From the NCBI GenBank assembly GCA_023391835.1, contig JAEWAE010000023.1, positions 1 through 46,578 of the forward strand: 46,578 nucleotides of DNA, given 5' to 3'. Below are positions 16,034-25,258 of the stretch, one piece after another (position 1 is the first letter of the stretch; every line of letters starts with the position of its first letter). The notes under the pieces are model-generated. The model ran no database searches. It was not told where the DNA came from and was given only the letters and a program-made list of their open reading frames with translations. Position numbers and translations under genes: made by a program. Source of the stretch: Bacillota bacterium. GTDB lineage: Bacteria; Bacillota; Clostridia; Oscillospirales; Ethanoligenentaceae.

Positions 16034-17521
16034 ATGGGAAAGAGGACTTCTTTGCAGATCGATCAGACGCAGCTGACCCGGCAGCGGCACTTTATGGAAC
16101 TGGTGCGCGGCCTTAATGGGGGCAAACGGCCTCTGGCGCATATCCGCACGCTGGGCTGTCAGCAGAATGTCAGCGACAGTGAGAAACTCGGCGGCATGCT
16201 CGCCGGGATGGGGTACGATTTTACCGACGATATGACCGGGGCGGACCTGGTCATCTATAATACCTGCGCGGTGCGCGACCACGCCGAGCGCCGCGCGCTG
16301 GGCAACGTCAACGCTCTAAAACCCTATAAGGCGCAGAAGCCGTCGATGCTCATTGCCATGTGCGGCTGCATGATGCAGGAAGAGGGCGCTGCCGAGCGGG
16401 TCAAGAAGCTGGCCCCCCACGTGGATATGGTATTCGGCACCGGGGCGCTCTGGCGTTTCCCCGAGCTGCTGTATGAGGCGCTGACCCGCGGCGGCCGCGT
16501 GGTGGACACGCAGCCCCAGGATTTCATTGCCGAGGGGCTGCCCATGCGTCGGGGCGACGGGGTCAAGGGGTGGCTTTCCGTGAGCTATGGGTGCAACAAT
16601 TTCTGCACCTACTGCATCGTGCCCTATGTGCGCGGGCGGGAACGCTCCCGCCGCCCCGAGGACGTGCTGGCGGAGGCCCGCAAAATGGTCGCCGCCGGGT
16701 ATAAAGACATCACCCTGCTGGGGCAGAACGTCAATTCGTACGGCAACGACCTGCCGGAGGGCTACCCCTTCGCCCGGCTGCTGCGCGAGATCGACGCCAT
16801 CCCCGGCGATTTCCGCATCCGCTTCATGACCTCCCACCCCAAGGACGCGACCGACGCGCTCTTTCACGCCATGGCCGACTGCCCCAAGGTGGCGCGGCAC
16901 ATCCATCTGCCCTTCCAGTCGGGCAGCGACCGGGTGCTCAAGGCCATGAACCGCCGCTACACCAAGGAGCAGTATCTCGCTCTCACCGACCGGGCCAAGG
17001 CCATCGTGCCGGGGCTGTCGCTCACCAGCGACATCATCGTCGGCTTCCCCGGCGAAACCTACGAGGATTTCGAACAGACGCTCGATGTGGTGCGCCGTGT
17101 GCAGTTCGACGGGCTTTTCACCTTTATCTATTCGCCCCGGCGGGGCACGCCGGCCGCCCGCATGGCGGACCCCGTGCCCCACGAGGAAAAGACCCGCTGG
17201 ATGGCCGAGCTGCTGGCCGCGCAGGATGAGATCGGCGAGCGGCGTCTGAGCCGCTTTGCCGGGGCGACGGTGCGGGTGCTATGCGAGGGTCCGGGCAAGA
17301 CCGGCCCCGGCTGGATGACCGCCCGCACCCAGAGCAATACGATCGTGGATTTCCCGGCGGGGCCGGAAATGGCCGGGCACTTCTGCCGGGTAAAAATCAC
17401 CAAGCTTCAGAAATTCATGCTGTTGGGGGAGCTGGCGGAGCCGGACGCCCCCGACGGCGACGCATATGGGCACACGGCGGCAGCCGCCACAGAGCGGGCC
17501 GCCGGCGAAAGGAATGAATAA
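16034..17521 (+). CDS. miaB: tRNA-2-methylthio-N6-dimethylallyladenosine synthase
   Basis: Radical-SAM methylthiotransferase that adds the 2-methylthio group to i6A37 of tRNA. N-terminal cluster ligands are Cys42 (TLGCQQN), Cys78 (YNTCAVR) and Cys112 (CGCMMQ). The radical-SAM motif CNNFCTYC has Cys187, 191 and 194, and a C-terminal TRAM domain is present. It works after MiaA, also encoded in this window. The ATG has only a weak ribosome-binding site; the first 20 residues are the least certain part. The C-terminal tail is low in complexity. The next ATG follows its stop after two bases. Confidence 0.95.
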   Translation: MGKRTSLQIDQTQLTRQRHFMELVRGLNGGKRPLAHIRTLGCQQNVSDSEKLGGMLAGMGYDFTDDMTGADLVIYNTCAVRDHAERRALGNVNALKPYKAQKPSMLIAMCGCMMQEEGAAERVKKLAPHVDMVFGTGALWRFPELLYEALTRGGRVVDTQPQDFIAEGLPMRRGDGVKGWLSVSYGCNNFCTYCIVPYVRGRERSRRPEDVLAEARKMVAAGYKDITLLGQNVNSYGNDLPEGYPFARLLREIDAIPGDFRIRFMTSHPKDATDALFHAMADCPKVARHIHLPFQSGSDRVLKAMNRRYTKEQYLALTDRAKAIVPGLSLTSDIIVGFPGETYEDFEQTLDVVRRVQFDGLFTFIYSPRRGTPAARMADPVPHEEKTRWMAELLAAQDEIGERRLSRFAGATVRVLCEGPGKTGPGWMTARTQSNTIVDFPAGPEMAGHFCRVKITKLQKFMLLGELAEPDAPDGDAYGHTAAAATERAAGERNE

Positions 17522-17523
17522 TC

Positions 17524-17919
17524 ATGGCCGATGTCATTGAAAAAGCCAGGGAACTGGCGGAAAGCATCCAGCAGGACCCACGCTGCCACCGCATGCAGGT
17601 GGCCCGGGCGGCCAACGATGCCGACCCCGCTCTGCAGCATCTGATTGGGGAATTCAACCTCAAAAAGCTCGCGCTCTCGCGGCAGTACAAGACCGCTCCG
17701 GATGACAAAGAGAAGATCGGCGCGCTGGAAGACGAGATCCGTACGCTTTACGCAAAAATCATGGAAGACCCGGGCATGAAGGAATACGCCGCCGCCAAAG
17801 AGGCGATGGATGAGATCAACGCCCAGATCAACGCCATCATCCAGCTGGCCGTCACCGGCGAAGTGCCGGAGGGCGGCTCCTGCAGCGGCAACTGTGAGGG
17901 CTGCGCCGGCTGCCGCTGA
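17524..17919 (+). CDS. YlbF/YmcA-family protein (RicA/RicF type) with C-terminal cysteine motif
   Basis: 131 residues, mainly helical (VIEKARELAESIQQDP at the start, a helix-rich middle, then MDEINAQINAIIQLAV). The end is CSGNCEGCAGCR, with Cys120, 124, 127 and 130 in a CX3CX2CX2C arrangement. In B. subtilis RicA (YmcA) and RicF (YlbF) bind RicT and share Fe-S clusters, modulating RNase Y. The position between miaB and mutS is that of ymcA in Bacillus, favouring RicA, though only one family member is in this window. AAAGGAATG precedes the ATG. Confidence 0.88.
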   Translation: MADVIEKARELAESIQQDPRCHRMQVARAANDADPALQHLIGEFNLKKLALSRQYKTAPDDKEKIGALEDEIRTLYAKIMEDPGMKEYAAAKEAMDEINAQINAIIQLAVTGEVPEGGSCSGNCEGCAGCR

Positions 17920-17965
17920 CCGCGGCACCGTACGGATGACCGGATGAAAGGAGTGACGCGACCCG

Positions 17966-20593
17966 ATGGCGGAACCGACACCGATGATGCAGCAGTATCT
18001 GGCAATCAAGGCGCAGCATAAAGACAAAATCTTGTTTTTCCGGCTCGGCGACTTTTATGAGATGTTTTACGACGACGCGAAGCTCGCCTCCCGGGAACTG
18101 GAGCTGACCCTCACGGGCAAGGACTGCGGCCTGTCGGAGCGCGCGCCTATGTGCGGCATCCCCTACCACAGCTGCGAGGGCTATATCGCGCGGCTCGTGG
18201 AAAAGGGCTATAAGGTGGCCATCTGCGAGCAGACCGAGGACCCCGCCAAGGCAAAAGGGCTTGTGAAGCGCGACATCGTGCGGGTCATTACGCCCGGCAC
18301 GGTCATCGAGGGCAGCATGCTCGACGAGGGGCGCAACAATTTTCTCGCCGCCGTGTGCGTGCGGCAGGGCCGTGCCGGCATATGTTTTGCCGACATTTCC
18401 ACCGGCGAGACCCATGTCACCGAGCTCGATGGCGACGAGCTGGAGCTGCGGCTGTGCAACGAGGTCGGCCGTTATCGCCCCAGCGAAATCCTGCTCGACG
18501 CATCCTCGGCCGCCATGGCCGACCTGCGGGAATTTCTGAGCGACCGCATCCGCTGCGTGGTCAACACCCCGGGGGAGGAGGCGTTTTCCGCCGATCCCGC
18601 CGCCGTGCTGACCCAGTTTCACAAATCCACAGCGGAAGAAGCGGGGCTGGAGGGCCGCCCGGCCGCCGTGGGGGCGCTTAACGCGCTGCTGGGCTATCTG
18701 CACGAGACCCAGATCACCGGTATGGAACGGCTCGACAGCCTCTATTATTACAGCGAGGAGCAGTATATGCGCCTCGACGCCGCCACGCGGCACAACCTCG
18801 AGCTGTGCGAGACCCTGCGGGGCGAGCGCCGGGGCACGCTGCTCCACGTGCTCGACCGTACCCGCACGGCCATGGGCAAGCGGCTCATCCGCACCACCAT
18901 CGAGCAGCCGCTGCTCAACCTGGCCGAAATCGTCCGCCGCCATAACGCGGTGGAAGAGCTCTGCGGCGATTCGCTGCTGCGCGACGGTATCGCAGAGGCT
19001 CTCGACGGGGTCTACGACCTGGAACGTCTGATGACCCGCATCGTCTACGGCTCGGCCAACGCCCGGGAGCTGCGCTCGCTGCAGCAGACCATCGAGCGCC
19101 TGCCGCAGATCAAGGCCAGCCTGAAAGACACCCATGCCCGCCTGCTCGAGGACATCGACACCCGCATCGACCCGCTGGAGGATATGCGCGCGCTCATCGC
19201 CGCCGCCATTGTGGACGAGCCCCCCGTTTCGGTGCGGGAGGGTGGCATGATCCGTGCCGGCTACAACCATGAGGTGGACGAGCTCCACGACATCATGCGG
19301 GGCGGCAAGGGTGTGCTGGCCGACATCGAGGCGCGGGAAAAAGACCGCACCGGCATCCGCAATCTCAAAATCGGCTACAACCGGGTTTTCGGCTATTACA
19401 TAGAGGTCAGTAACTCAAGCCTTCCCCAGGTGCCGGGGGATTACATCCGCAAACAGACGCTGGTGGGCGGCGAACGCTTCATCACCCAGGAACTCAAGGA
19501 ACTGGAAAGCCGCGTGCTCGGCGCCCAGGAGCGGGTGGTGCAGCTGGAATACGAGCTGTTTGACGGCGTGCGCCGCAAGGTGGCGGAGCAGCTTCACCGT
19601 ATCCAGAGCACGGCGACCGCCGTGGCCCAGCTGGACGTGCTGGCCTCCTTTGCCCAGACGGCGGTGCGCAACCATTACTGCCGGCCGGAAATGGCCCTCG
19701 ACGGCAAAATACTCATCCGAGACGGGCGCCACCCGGTGGTGGAGGATATCCTGTCGGGCGTGCCTTTCGTGCCCAACGACACCACCCTCGACAAGGATCA
19801 GAACCGTGTGGCCGTCATCACCGGGCCGAATATGGCGGGCAAATCCACCTATATGCGCCAGGTGGCGCTCATCGTCCTCATGGCCCAGGCGGGCAGCTTC
19901 GTTCCGGCCGCCAGCGCCCATGTGGGGCTGGTGGACGGCATCTTCACCCGCGTGGGCGCGTCGGATGATCTGGCGGGCGGCCAGTCCACCTTCATGGTGG
20001 AAATGAGCGAGGTCGCCCATATCCTCGAAAACGCCACCGCCGACAGCCTGCTGATTTTCGACGAGATCGGCCGCGGCACCTCCACCTTCGACGGGCTGAG
20101 CATCGCGCGGGCGGTGGCCGAGTATGTGTGGGATAAGAAGCGCCTGGGGGCCAAGACCCTTTTCGCCACCCATTACCACGAGCTCACCGAGCTCGAGGAA
20201 CTGCTGCCCGGCGTGTGCAACTATAACATCGCCGTCAAACGCCACGGGGACGACATCACGTTTTTGCGGCGCATCCTGCGCGGCGGCACCGACGCGAGCT
20301 ACGGCATCCAGGTGGCCAAGCTCGCCGGCGTGCCCGAGGCGGTGGTCGCCCGCGCCAAGGAAATACTTAAGGATCTGGAAGCCGGGCGCCCGGTGGAGCT
20401 GCGCCGGCGGGAGCTTGCGGCCGTGCGGCAGCAGGCGGCGGCCGCGTCCCAGCAGGTGTCGCTCATCGACCCGGTGAGCGAGCAGGTGCTTTCCCGCCTG
20501 CGGAGCATCGACGCCAACACGCTCTCGCCCATCGAGGCGCTCAATATTCTGTTCGAATTGTGTCATACCGCCAAAGGCGGCGCGTCGAAATAA
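17966..20593 (+). CDS. mutS: DNA mismatch repair protein MutS
   Basis: 875 residues, full MutS1 architecture. The mismatch-sensing F-x-E motif is in FRLGDFYEMFYDDA near residue 30. Connector, lever and clamp domains follow. The ABC-type ATPase has Walker A GPNMAGKST (620-628), signature region STFMVEMSE, Walker B LLIFDEIGRGTST and the H-loop THYHEL. It recognises base mismatches and recruits MutL. AAAGGAG is 12 bases before the ATG. Only 32 bases separate its stop from the mutL start. Confidence 0.98.
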   Translation: MAEPTPMMQQYLAIKAQHKDKILFFRLGDFYEMFYDDAKLASRELELTLTGKDCGLSERAPMCGIPYHSCEGYIARLVEKGYKVAICEQTEDPAKAKGLVKRDIVRVITPGTVIEGSMLDEGRNNFLAAVCVRQGRAGICFADISTGETHVTELDGDELELRLCNEVGRYRPSEILLDASSAAMADLREFLSDRIRCVVNTPGEEAFSADPAAVLTQFHKSTAEEAGLEGRPAAVGALNALLGYLHETQITGMERLDSLYYYSEEQYMRLDAATRHNLELCETLRGERRGTLLHVLDRTRTAMGKRLIRTTIEQPLLNLAEIVRRHNAVEELCGDSLLRDGIAEALDGVYDLERLMTRIVYGSANARELRSLQQTIERLPQIKASLKDTHARLLEDIDTRIDPLEDMRALIAAAIVDEPPVSVREGGMIRAGYNHEVDELHDIMRGGKGVLADIEAREKDRTGIRNLKIGYNRVFGYYIEVSNSSLPQVPGDYIRKQTLVGGERFITQELKELESRVLGAQERVVQLEYELFDGVRRKVAEQLHRIQSTATAVAQLDVLASFAQTAVRNHYCRPEMALDGKILIRDGRHPVVEDILSGVPFVPNDTTLDKDQNRVAVITGPNMAGKSTYMRQVALIVLMAQAGSFVPAASAHVGLVDGIFTRVGASDDLAGGQSTFMVEMSEVAHILENATADSLLIFDEIGRGTSTFDGLSIARAVAEYVWDKKRLGAKTLFATHYHELTELEELLPGVCNYNIAVKRHGDDITFLRRILRGGTDASYGIQVAKLAGVPEAVVARAKEILKDLEAGRPVELRRRELAAVRQQAAAASQQVSLIDPVSEQVLSRLRSIDANTLSPIEALNILFELCHTAKGGASK

Positions 20594-20625
20594 CGGCTGT
20601 GAGCCGGAGAACGGAGGTCATGCCT

Positions 20626-22590
20626 ATGAATCGGATTCATCTGCTGGAAAAAAGCGTCGCGGAGCGCATCGCGGCGGGCGAGGTGGTGGAACGTCCTGCT
20701 TCCGCCGTCAAGGAGCTGCTCGAGAATTCCATCGACGCCGGCGCCACCGCCGTGACGCTTGAGATCCGCAGCGGCGGCGTGGCCTTTATCCGCGTCACCG
20801 ACAACGGCGGCGGCATCCTGCGGGAAGACCTGCCCGCCGCGTTCCAGCGCCACGCCACCAGCAAGGTGCGCACGGCCGACGATCTGGAGGCCATCGGCAC
20901 CCTCGGTTTCCGCGGGGAGGCATTGGCCTCCATTGCCGCAGTGGCACGGGTGGAACTGATGACCCGCACCGAGGGGGAGGTATCGGGCAGCCGCATCGAG
21001 CTGGAAGGCGGCGAGATCACCGCCCGGGGGGACGCGGGCTGCCCGCGGGGCACCACGGTGATCGTGCGCGACCTCTTTTTCAACACGCCGGCCCGCATGA
21101 AATTTCTCAAAAAAGACGTGTCGGAGGGCAACGCGGTGACGGCGGTGGCCGAGCGCATTGCACTTTCCCACCCCGAAGTGTCGCTGCGCTATCTGCGCGA
21201 CGGCAAGGAAGAAATGCATACCCCCGGCGACAGCCGGCTGATTTCGGCCGTCCATGCCGTGCTCGGGCGGGATTTCGCCCGGGAACTCATCCCCGCCGAC
21301 TATTCCCTGAGCGGGGTGGAAATCTCGGGCTTTGTCACCAAGCCCGTGGGAGCCCGCCGCAGCCGCAACTATCAGTTTTTCTTCATCAACGGGCGGCTGG
21401 TCAAATCCAGAACCGCCATGGCCGCGCTGGATGAAGCCTATCGCGGCAGCGTCATGGTGGGAAAATTTCCCGGCTGTGTGCTGCATCTGAAGCTCAACCC
21501 CACGCTTGTGGATGTCAATGTGCATCCGGCCAAAATCGAGGTGCGGTTTGCCGACGAGCGGCAGATTTTTAACGCCGTCTATTACGCCGCCAAAAATGCG
21601 CTGGCGCAGCTCGACACGCCCGCCGATTTTCATCTGCCTCAGCCGGAGCGCCGGAAGCCCGCGTTTGCCGCCGGCGCTCCGGCGCTCCAGACCCGCATCG
21701 ACCTGAGCGGCGTGGTGAAGGCGCAGGGCCCCGATCGGCCCGCCATGCTGGCGGACCCCACCCGGGTCGTCTATACCCCTTCCGCACCCGCGCCGCGTCC
21801 GGCCCCAATGCCCGATTCCACCGATTCCGCCCCGGCGGTGGAAAACAGCCGCCCCGACGCGGGCGTTCCGGTTCAGCCGCCTGCTGCGATTTCTTCTGCG
21901 GAGCCTGCCTCTGCGGAAGGCTCATTTGCCGGCGACTACCTGGCGGCGGAAGCCTCCGGCGTGCCCCATTACGCCGCGCCGGGCATTGTGGCCGCCAAGC
22001 ATCCGTCCCCGGCGGCCCATGCGCCGGAATTCCGCGTGGCGGGGCAGTGTTTCGACACCTATATTCTGGTGGAATCGGGCGACGAGCTGCTGCTCATCGA
22101 CAAGCATGCCGCCCATGAGCGTATTATTTACGAGGAACTCAAGGCCGGCGTTTCCACTGTCTCCCAGCAGCTGCTGCGCCCGGAGCCGGTGACGCTCACC
22201 CAGGAAGAGCACCGCGCCGCGGTGGAAAACCTCGCTCTGCTGCGCAAGGCGGGTTTCGCGGCGGAAGATTTCGGCTCCCCGGTGCTGCTGGTGCGAGCGG
22301 CGCCCTCCTATCTGCAGCCCGGCGAAATCGCCGCCACCGTGGCCGAGATGGCCGACCAGCTGCTGGCCCACCGCAAAGATGTGGCCCCCGTGCGGCTCGA
22401 CGAGCTCTATCATTCGGTGGCCTGCCGGGCCGCCATCAAGGGCGGCGACCGCACCGGAGCAGCCGAGGCGGTCCAGCTCGTGCGCCGGGTGCTGGGGTAC
22501 GCGGATATCCGCACCTGCCCCCACGGGCGGCCGGTGGTCATGGCCATTTCCCGCGCGACGATCGAGAAACAGTTCGGCCGCCGGGTCTGA
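20626..22590 (+). CDS. mutL: DNA mismatch repair endonuclease MutL
   Basis: 654 residues. N-terminal GHKL ATPase motifs: ELLENSIDAGAT, TDNGGGI and GFRGEALASI. A Pro/Ala-rich linker (about 340-465) leads to the dimerisation-endonuclease domain. Its metal-binding motif reads DKHAAHERIIYE (492-503), the DQHAx2Ex4E motif with Lys for Gln, accompanied by ACRAAIKGG and CPHGRPVV. It should therefore nick DNA itself, as expected where MutH is absent. The second of two close ATGs is chosen because GGAGG lies eight bases upstream of it. Confidence 0.96.
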   Translation: MNRIHLLEKSVAERIAAGEVVERPASAVKELLENSIDAGATAVTLEIRSGGVAFIRVTDNGGGILREDLPAAFQRHATSKVRTADDLEAIGTLGFRGEALASIAAVARVELMTRTEGEVSGSRIELEGGEITARGDAGCPRGTTVIVRDLFFNTPARMKFLKKDVSEGNAVTAVAERIALSHPEVSLRYLRDGKEEMHTPGDSRLISAVHAVLGRDFARELIPADYSLSGVEISGFVTKPVGARRSRNYQFFFINGRLVKSRTAMAALDEAYRGSVMVGKFPGCVLHLKLNPTLVDVNVHPAKIEVRFADERQIFNAVYYAAKNALAQLDTPADFHLPQPERRKPAFAAGAPALQTRIDLSGVVKAQGPDRPAMLADPTRVVYTPSAPAPRPAPMPDSTDSAPAVENSRPDAGVPVQPPAAISSAEPASAEGSFAGDYLAAEASGVPHYAAPGIVAAKHPSPAAHAPEFRVAGQCFDTYILVESGDELLLIDKHAAHERIIYEELKAGVSTVSQQLLRPEPVTLTQEEHRAAVENLALLRKAGFAAEDFGSPVLLVRAAPSYLQPGEIAATVAEMADQLLAHRKDVAPVRLDELYHSVACRAAIKGGDRTGAAEAVQLVRRVLGYADIRTCPHGRPVVMAISRATIEKQFGRRV

Positions 22591-22604
22591 CGGGAGGAAA
22601 CGCG

Positions 22605-23591
22605 ATGGCGCAGCCTGCAATCCCTGTTGCGGGGGAAGAAAAGATTCCGGTGGTCGCGGTCGTCGGCCCCACCGCCTCGGGCAAGACGGCCCTCGCCGTG
22701 GAGCTGGCGCTGCGCTGCGGCGGGGAAGTCGTGTCCGCCGACTCCATGCAGATCTATCGCGGCATGGATATCGGCACCGCCAAGCCCGGCCCGGAGGAAC
22801 GCCGCGGCGTGCCCCATCACATGATGGATGTGGCCGACCCGGCGCAGCCTTATTCGGTGGCGGATTATGTGGCGTCCGCTTCCCGGGTCATTCGGGAAAT
22901 CCGCGCCCGCGGCCGGCTGCCCATCGTGGCCGGCGGCACCGGGCTCTATGTGGACTCGCTGCTGGGCAATCTGCAGTTTGACCGCTCGGCGGGCCGGGAT
23001 GAGACCCTGCGGGCCGCACTGCGGGAGCGGGCGCGGCGGGAGGGCGGCGAGAGTCTGCTGCGGGAGCTGAGCGCATGTGACCCCGAGGCGGCCGCGGCGC
23101 TGCCACCCGCGGATCTCGGCCGTATCATCCGCGCCATCGAGGTATACCGTCTTACCGGCGTGCCCATGAGCGAGATGAAACGCCGCGCCCGCCTTGCGCC
23201 GTCGCCCTACCGCACGGTGATGCTGGCGCTTGGCTGTGACGACAGGGCGAAACTTTACGCCCGCATTGATCAGCGCGTGGATGCCATGATGGCCCGGGGG
23301 CTGGCCGGCGAGGTGAAACGGCTGCTGGCGGTCCCCGGCGTGCGGGGCTCCACGGCCATGCAGGCCATCGGCTATAAGGAACTGATACGCTGCCTCGACG
23401 GCGAAATACCGCTTGAGACCGCGGTGGAACTGATAAAGCGCGGCACCCGCCGCTACGCCAAGCGCCAGCTGACCTGGTTTCGGCGGGAAGAGGCGGCCCA
23501 TTGGCTGGATATCGGCCGGGAATCGCCGGAAAATATTTGCAGAATCGCATATGACATTCTGGATAAATCCGGCCTGCTATGCTATAATTGA
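22605..23591 (+). CDS. miaA: tRNA dimethylallyltransferase
   Basis: 328 residues. P-loop VGPTASGKTALA, then SADSMQIYRGMDIGTAKP, PHHMMDV and VAGGTGLYVDSLL, the standard MiaA set. It prenylates A37 of tRNAs that read codons starting with U, making the i6A that MiaB then methylthiolates. GGGAGG is present before the ATG, which is 14 bases after mutL. The C-terminal TRRYAKRQLTWFRRE helix is conserved. No terminator follows before hfq. Confidence 0.97.
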   Translation: MAQPAIPVAGEEKIPVVAVVGPTASGKTALAVELALRCGGEVVSADSMQIYRGMDIGTAKPGPEERRGVPHHMMDVADPAQPYSVADYVASASRVIREIRARGRLPIVAGGTGLYVDSLLGNLQFDRSAGRDETLRAALRERARREGGESLLRELSACDPEAAAALPPADLGRIIRAIEVYRLTGVPMSEMKRRARLAPSPYRTVMLALGCDDRAKLYARIDQRVDAMMARGLAGEVKRLLAVPGVRGSTAMQAIGYKELIRCLDGEIPLETAVELIKRGTRRYAKRQLTWFRREEAAHWLDIGRESPENICRIAYDILDKSGLLCYN

Positions 23592-23677
23592 TAATTAATC
23601 CCGCCGTAACAGGTACAGAGAAAACGGCCCTGACGGCCGACCGTGCGGCGGCGATGACGATCGGGCTTTGATGTGGC

Positions 23678-23709
23678 CTGTTCCCCGGCGTCGGGCCGGA
23701 CGGGAACAG
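23678..23709 (+). promoter_or_regulatory. Stem-loop in the hfq leader
   Basis: CTGTTCC / GGAACAG (7 bp) plus inner CCGGC / GCCGG (5 bp) with a three-base bulge and a GTCGG loop. It ends 23 bases before the hfq ATG, next to its GGAAAGG. Possible translational control site; no U-tract, so not a terminator. Confidence 0.4.
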
Positions 23710-23732
23710 CCGGAAAGGCGCAGGGTATCGAT

Positions 23733-23984
23733 ATGCAGAAACCGATTAATTTGCAGGATGTTTTTTTGAATCAGGTGCGGAAGGACCGAATCCCCGTCAC
23801 CATATATCTGACCAACGGCTACCAGTTCAAGGGTTCCGTCAAGGGGTTCGACAACTTTACCGTGATACTTGAGAGCGACGGCAAACAGGATCTGGTCTAT
23901 AAGCATGCCATCTCGACCATCATCCCAGTGCGTCAGGTGAGCATTATGGAAAGCATCGACCATGGGGAGGGCGCCGGCGAATGA
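23733..23984 (+). CDS. hfq: RNA chaperone Hfq
   Basis: 83 residues. Sm1 and Sm2 motifs are clear: LQDVFLNQVRKDRIPVTIYL, GYQFKGSVKGFDNFTVIL and the YKHAIST-IIP strand (KH motif of bacterial Hfq). It forms a hexamer that binds small RNAs and mRNAs. The miaA-hfq order is widespread. The C-terminal tail after the Sm core is short and acidic. The last codons overlap the next start (ATGA). Confidence 0.97.
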   Translation: MQKPINLQDVFLNQVRKDRIPVTIYLTNGYQFKGSVKGFDNFTVILESDGKQDLVYKHAISTIIPVRQVSIMESIDHGEGAGE

Positions 23985-25258
23985 GGCGGCGGGCGCTCCG
24001 CGCCGCCAAGGCGCCGACTGCGCCGGCACCGGCGCCGAAGTCTTCCGGCGGCGTCTGGCGGGGAGTTCTCACCGGTCTGGCGTCGCTGCTGCTGCTCGGT
24101 TATGTGGGCTATCAGGCCTATCACGCACTCTATCATTCGGTGACGACCCAGCGGGTCTATTCCGCCACCGTGCGTGACAGCCTGACGACCGATGGTTTCG
24201 TGCTCCGCCATGAGACCGTGCTGACGTCGGATATCGGCACCGGCGTGTTGAATTATGCCTGCTCCGACGGGGAACGGGTGGCGAAAAACGGCACGGTGGC
24301 CGAGGTTTATTCCAGCGCGCAGGACGCGGCCAACGCGTCCCGCCTGGCCAAGCTCAAAAGTGAGATCGGCGAGCTGAGCGGGGCTGGCAGCGCTTCCGAT
24401 GCTTCCGCCGCCGACGTGAGCATGCTCGATGAGCGCATCGACGACAGCCTGCTGAGCGTGGCGGAGTTGGCCGCGTCGCCCAGCGGGCTTGACGGTCTCG
24501 ATCAGGTGCGCAGCAATCTGCTCAGCCTGCTTAACCGCAAACAGCTGGCCACCGGCGAAGCCACCGATTTCAGCGCCCGCATCGCTCAGCTCCAACAGCA
24601 GGTCGGTGCGCTAGGCTCCTCTAAAGGGGCCGTGCGTGCCATCGCGTCGCCGGAATCGGGGTATTTTGTTTCCAGCATCGACGGGTACGAGAGCGCGTAT
24701 GACACCGACAAGGTGCTTTCCATTTCCACTGCCGATATCCAGCAGCTCACATCCCGGAAGCCTCAGAAGGCGGCGAGCGCGGTGGGCAAGGTGATTTCGG
24801 ATTACGACTGGTACATCGTCTGCACCGTCCCCAGCACGCAGGCCCGCCGTCTGAAGGTGGGGGCGAGCGCCGCGGTGCAGTTCATGCTCTCGTCGGAGGG
24901 CGAAGTGCCCGTCACCGTGGCGGCGGTCAACCGTGCCGGCGACACCAGTGCGGTTGTGCTCCAGTGCGGCGTGATGACGGACAAGCTGGCTGTCATCCGC
25001 CGCCAGACCGTCCAGATCGTGATTAGTGAGATCACGGGGGTGAAAGTGCCCAACAGCGTCATCCATGTGGTGCGCAATGTCAAGGGCGTGTATGTGCGCA
25101 ACGGCAACACCATCCAGTTTAAAACGATTCAGCCGCTTTACAGCGGTAACGGCTTCACCATCAGCACCTCCGACCCCACCAGCGACAGTCTGCTTCAGGT
25201 GTATGATGAGGCGATTGTGAAGGGGGACGATCTGTATGACGGAAAAATTGTCCAGTGA
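23981..25258 (+). CDS. Membrane-anchored HlyD-like (periplasmic-adaptor-like) protein
   Basis: 425 residues. A basic N-terminus is followed by one membrane segment (about residues 25-45, VLTGLASLLLLGYVGY). The extracytoplasmic part has a biotinyl-lipoyl-like half motif around DGERVAKNGTVAEVY, a helical stretch (120-215) and beta-rich C-terminal blocks, resembling HlyD/membrane-fusion proteins. No ABC transporter or outer-membrane partner is encoded nearby. Its start overlaps the hfq stop by four bases and its end overlaps yggS by 23 bases. Conserved location before yggS-sepF suggests an envelope or division-related role; the function is unknown. Confidence 0.75.
   Translation: MRRRALRAAKAPTAPAPAPKSSGGVWRGVLTGLASLLLLGYVGYQAYHALYHSVTTQRVYSATVRDSLTTDGFVLRHETVLTSDIGTGVLNYACSDGERVAKNGTVAEVYSSAQDAANASRLAKLKSEIGELSGAGSASDASAADVSMLDERIDDSLLSVAELAASPSGLDGLDQVRSNLLSLLNRKQLATGEATDFSARIAQLQQQVGALGSSKGAVRAIASPESGYFVSSIDGYESAYDTDKVLSISTADIQQLTSRKPQKAASAVGKVISDYDWYIVCTVPSTQARRLKVGASAAVQFMLSSEGEVPVTVAAVNRAGDTSAVVLQCGVMTDKLAVIRRQTVQIVISEITGVKVPNSVIHVVRNVKGVYVRNGNTIQFKTIQPLYSGNGFTISTSDPTSDSLLQVYDEAIVKGDDLYDGKIVQ

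Noticed and set aside
17852..19288. 478-codon minus-strand frame inside mutS
   Set aside because: Antisense shadow of a complete MutS with all motifs intact.
23625..23640. CGGCC-CTGA-CGGCCG hairpin as a miaA terminator
   Set aside because: No T-run follows, and hfq is normally co-transcribed with miaA.
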